Part shown: positions 54,928 through 64,000 of the stretch, one piece after another
Layout: every line of letters starts with the position of its first letter
Numbering within the stretch: position 1 is the stretch's first letter
Origin: Deltaproteobacteria bacterium
Lineage (GTDB): Bacteria > Myxococcota_A > Polyangia > Haliangiales > JADYYK01
Length of the DNA stretch: 64,000 nt
Direction: 5' to 3'
NCBI GenBank assembly: GCA_020853705.1
Contig: JADYYK010000099.1
Span: 22,224-86,223, forward strand
The notes under the pieces: generated by a model
Databases searched by the model: none
What the model saw: the letters and a program-made list of their open reading frames with translations, nothing else
What the model was told of the DNA's origin: nothing
Position numbers and translations under genes: made by a program

Positions 54928-55970
54928 TCAGCCGACGGCGACCCCTTCGTCTTCGCCCAGGCCGTCCCACTCCAGCCTGCGACGCAGGTCACGCACGGTG
55001 TCGTTCAGGGTGTCGGCCGGATCGCGCGGCTCGAAGCCGAGCTCGCGCATGGCCTTGCTGGAGTCGCAGTACCAGAAGTGCTGGCTCATCTCGACCGAGA
55101 TGCGGTCGATCTTGGGCTCGCGGCCGGCGGCGCGGAAGGCGCGCTCCATCAGCTCGGCGCCCCAGCGCGCGGCCCGGTCGGGCAGCTTGAGCCAGGGCGG
55201 GCGCACCTTGGCGATGCGCCCCAGGCGACCGAAGAACTCGGCCATGGTCCAGTTGGGCCCGCCCAGCAGGTAGCGCGCGCCGTCCTGGGCGCGCTCCATC
55301 GCGGCCACCGTCGCGGTGGCGGCGTCGCGGGCGTCGACGAAGTTGATGCCCCCCGGCGGCACCACCGGGATCTCGCGGCGCAGGAACTTCTTCACGTCGC
55401 CGGTCGACGACCCGCGGCGATCGCCCGGCCCCAGCAGCAGGCTGGGGCTGACGATGACGATCTCGAGGCCGAGCGCCCGGCCCAGCGAGAGCGCCAGCTT
55501 CTCCTGATAGATCTTCGACAGGTAGTAGGGCCACTCGCCGACCAGGTCGACCGCGTAGGGCGCGCTCTCGTCGGCGACCACGTCGGGCTCCTTGGAGACC
55601 GCGATGGTGCCCGAGCTCGACGACACCAGCACGCGGGTGACGCCGGCCGCCTTGGCCGCGTGCAGCACCGCGCGGGTGCCGTCGATGTGCACGCGCATCA
55701 TGCGCTGGCCGTCGCGGGCGTCGCGCGACACCATGCCGGCCAGGTGATAGAGCTGCTTGACGCCCTTGAGGGCATCGACGAGCGCTGGATCGGGCGCCCC
55801 GTCGGCCCTGGGCACCACGTCGCCGAGGTGCACGCGCGCGCCCAGCGCCTCCAGGCCGTGCGCGGTCGAGCGCGCCAGCACGCGGACCTCGCGATCACCA
55901 CGCGCGACCAGCTCGCGCACCACGTGCTCGCCGAGGAAGCCGGTGCCCCCGGTGACCAGGACCGGATCGC

Positions 55971-55974
<4 letters not shown>
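54928..55974 (-). CDS. NAD-dependent epimerase/reductase of lipid type
   Basis: Encodes 348 residues from GTG 55974, overlapping the stop of the large multidomain gene by 4 bases (GTGA). The extended SDR fold is marked by VLVTGGTGFLGEHVV, VHLGDVV, SSSGTIAVSKEP and the active Tyr-Lys in YYLSKIYQEKLA. The 3-beta-HSD/dihydroflavonol reductase-like style fits reduction of a lipid or terpenoid carbonyl. Coupling to the giant lipid enzyme suggests it acts in the same pathway. Confidence 0.85.
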
Positions 55975-60614
<4,640 letters not shown>

Positions 60615-60615
60615 C

Positions 60616-62226
<1,611 letters not shown>

Positions 62227-62231
62227 GTTCG

Positions 62232-62900
62232 CTAGGTCCTCATGTCGAGCACCGGCCAGTCGTAGGACCGGGCCACGGTGCGCAGGCGGAGATCGGGGTT
62301 GACCGCGGTGGGGTGGCCGACCACGGTCAACATCGGAAAGTCGGAGTAGCTGTCGGAGTAGGCCCAGGACCTGGCCAGGTCGATGCCGTGCTGGGCCGCG
62401 AAGTCGCGCATGACCTGGGCCTTGGTGGCGCCGGCCACGAAGGGCTTGCGCAGCTGCCCGGTGGCGTAGCCGTCCTCGATCTCGAGCACGTTGGCGATGA
62501 TGTGATCGACGCCGAGGTAGCGCGCCAGCGGGCGCACCGTGAAGTCGAGGCCGCCCGAGACGATGACCTGGACACAGCCGGCGCGGCGCGACTCCTCGAT
62601 GAGGTCGCGGGTGCGCGGGTAGATCCCCGGCTTGATGACCTCCTCGAACAGCTCCTCGGCGAGCAGGATGAGGCGGTCCTCGGGCTGCCCGGCGTAGGTC
62701 TTGTAGAACAGCTCGTTGAACAGCTTGCGCGACAGCTTGTCGGCGATCAGGAAGGCGGGCAGCGACAGCGCGGTCTGCACGCTCTTGATGAACGACCCGC
62801 GCAGCGTGGGCTGGTTCATCGCGTACCAGGCGAAGGCGTGCACGATGTTGGTCTTGATGAGGGTGCCGTCGACGTCATAAAACGCCGCGGACCCCTGCAT
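62232..62900 (-). CDS. HAD-IB family phosphatase
   Basis: Encodes 222 residues from ATG 62900 ([14 protein letters not shown]); an in-frame ATG at 62930 would add ten residues. The HAD catalytic motif [12 protein letters not shown], motif [10 protein letters not shown], and motif [13 protein letters not shown] are complete, matching HAD-IB (SerB-like) phosphatases that act on lipid, serine or phosphocholine-type phosphates. It sits 5 bases upstream of the LarA-like gene and starts the operon of four lipid-type genes. Confidence 0.88.
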   Translation of the reverse strand: MQGSAAFYDVDGTLIKTNIVHAFAWYAMNQPTLRGSFIKSVQTALSLPAFLIADKLSRKLFNELFYKTYAGQPEDRLILLAEELFEEVIKPGIYPRTRDLIEESRRAGCVQVIVSGGLDFTVRPLARYLGVDHIIANVLEIEDGYATGQLRKPFVAGATKAQVMRDFAAQHGIDLARSWAYSDSYSDFPMLTVVGHPTAVNPDLRLRTVARSYDWPVLDMRT

Positions 62901-63044
62901 TCGTCGGTGCTGGTGAGAGGGCGGATGCATGAGCGAGGGGGACCATTGCGTATGGCGCGGGGGCTGTCAACGATCCCAGAGGACGGGGTGCGTAGGCCAT
63001 TACGCAGGTGAGCGAGCGGCGCCGATTGAGGTATCTTGCGCGCC

Positions 63045-64000
63045 ATGTCGCTGCCCAAGACCGGTCCCATCTCGACCTTCGTGCGCCACCACTATCGTCA
63101 CTTCAACGCCGCCGCGCTGATCGACGCCGCCGACGCCTACCGCGCCCATCTGGCCAAGGGTGGCGCCATGTTCGTGACGCTGGCCGGCGCCATGAGCACC
63201 GCCGAGCTGGGGCTGTCGCTGGCCGAGATGATCCGCCAGGGCAAGGTCGCCGGGATCTCGTGCACCGGGGCCAACCTGGAGGAGGACGTCTTCAACCTGG
63301 TCGCGCACGACCACTACCACCGGGTGCCCCACTACCGCGACCTGACGCCGGCCGACGAGGCCGCGCTGCTCGAGCGCCACCTGAACCGCGTCACCGACAC
63401 CTGCATCCCCGAGGGCGAGGCCATGCGCCGCATCGAGGCCGCGGTGCTGGCCGAGTGGGTCGCCGCCGATCAGAAGGGCGAGCGCTTCTTCCCGCACGAG
63501 TTCATGTACAAGATCCTGCTCGGCGGGAAGTTGAAGTCGAGCTACCAGATCGATCCCAAGGACAGCTGGATGGTGGCGGCGGCGGAGCGCAACCTGCCCA
63601 TCTGGGTGCCCGGCTGGGAGGACTCGACGCTGGGCAACATGTTCACCGGCCACGTCATCACCGGCGAGATCAAGAACGTGCACACGGTGCGCACCGGCAT
63701 CGAGTACATGGCCACGCTGGCCGACTGGTACACCAAGGTCTCGGCCGAGAAGTCGATCGGCTTCTTCCAGATCGGCGGGGGCATCGCCGGCGACTTCCCC
63801 ATCTGCGTGGTGCCCATGCTGCACCAGGACCTGCAGCGCCCCAGCGTGCCGGTGTGGGGCTACTTCTGTCAGATCAGCGACTCGACCACCAGCTACGGCA
63901 GCTACTCGGGCGCGGTGCCCAACGAGAAGATCACCTGGGGCAAGCTGGCCGCCGACACCCCCAAGTTCATCGTCGAGTCGGACGCGTCGATCGTGGCGCC
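63045..64000 (+). CDS. Deoxyhypusine-synthase-like protein (partial, runs off the end)
   Basis: At least 318 codons from ATG 63045, with TATCTT upstream as a possible -10. The sequence has the DHS-family pattern (MFVTLAGAMSTAELG, CTGANLEEDVFNLVAHDHY, PIWVPGWEDSTLGNMF, FFQIGGGIAGDF, SYGSYSGAVPNEKITWGKL). The Lys of the TWGK segment matches the catalytic Lys of deoxyhypusine synthase. In archaea and eukaryotes this enzyme modifies eIF5A. Bacterial members often make homospermidine or act on another protein. It is divergent from the lipid operon. Confidence 0.85.
   Translation, partial: MSLPKTGPISTFVRHHYRHFNAAALIDAADAYRAHLAKGGAMFVTLAGAMSTAELGLSLAEMIRQGKVAGISCTGANLEEDVFNLVAHDHYHRVPHYRDLTPADEAALLERHLNRVTDTCIPEGEAMRRIEAAVLAEWVAADQKGERFFPHEFMYKILLGGKLKSSYQIDPKDSWMVAAAERNLPIWVPGWEDSTLGNMFTGHVITGEIKNVHTVRTGIEYMATLADWYTKVSAEKSIGFFQIGGGIAGDFPICVVPMLHQDLQRPSVPVWGYFCQISDSTTSYGSYSGAVPNEKITWGKLAADTPKFIVESDASIVA

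Overview
The window is very GC-rich and densely coded, with strong third-position GC bias and almost no RNA or mobile elements. The gene content fits a predatory or social myxobacterium (phylum Myxococcota). It includes a Ser/Thr kinase with a PEGA tail, many lipoproteins with Asp/Ala-rich linkers, a long choice-of-anchor D lipoprotein, PilZ and TPR/cyclic-nucleotide proteins, a CarH-like regulator and a giant reductase/ligase/acyltransferase lipid enzyme. The phylum is inferred from gene content and style, not from a marker gene. I saw no rRNA, tRNA, insertion sequence, CRISPR array or prophage.

Layout. 1-5.3 kb: a TDT-family membrane transporter, an HD-like protein, a Sel1-repeat lipoprotein, and a CarH-like MerR/B12-fold regulator overlapping a 2-hydroxyacid dehydrogenase. 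5.4-11.9 kb (minus strand): a complete tryptophan operon, trpE-G-D-C-F-B-A, in which every neighbouring pair overlaps by 1 or 4 bases. 12-13.3 kb: glyA, divergent from trpE. 13.4-19 kb: an FAD monooxygenase, a DUF4157-OmpA fusion, a secreted protein and a NOTUM/pectinacetylesterase-like lipoprotein. 19-23.3 kb (minus): folC, accD with a low-complexity tail, a Crp-like protein and a glycosyltransferase. 23.4-27.3 kb: purM, a purN-DUF523 fusion, a phytoene-desaturase-like oxidoreductase and a Trm112-like small protein. 27.4-31.7 kb: a membrane metallophosphoesterase divergent from an HdrD-like membrane iron-sulfur protein with a His/Gly/Asp insert. 31.7-36.3 kb: a C45-type peptidase and its TetR regulator, divergent from a GMC oxidoreductase across a perfect double-palindrome operator.

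36.4-46.8 kb: TPR proteins, a Cys-rich lipoprotein, a DciA/DUF721 protein, a PilZ protein, a polyprenol-phosphate mannose synthase-like GT2, a class IV aminotransferase, and a large TPR-linker-double cNMP-domain protein. 46.8-54.9 kb: a 1137-residue lipoprotein of nine choice-of-anchor D repeats coupled to a TPR membrane protein, a PEGA Ser/Thr kinase, and an ECF sigma/zinc anti-sigma pair. 54.9-62.9 kb (minus): a lipid-type operon of HAD hydrolase, LarA-like (DUF2088) protein, a 1547-residue reductase/AMP-ligase/ACP/PlsC enzyme and an NAD-dependent epimerase/reductase, divergent from a deoxyhypusine-synthase-like gene that runs off the end.

The most distinctive non-gene signal is a family of perfect hexanucleotide repeats. 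(CACGAG)n lies immediately after stop codons at three places. The same hexamer, on the other strand, lies in frame inside a fourth gene as Ser-Thr repeats. Other hexamers encode dipeptide runs in accD, the kinase and a TPR protein. Because the unit is six bases, expansion in a gene keeps the reading frame.
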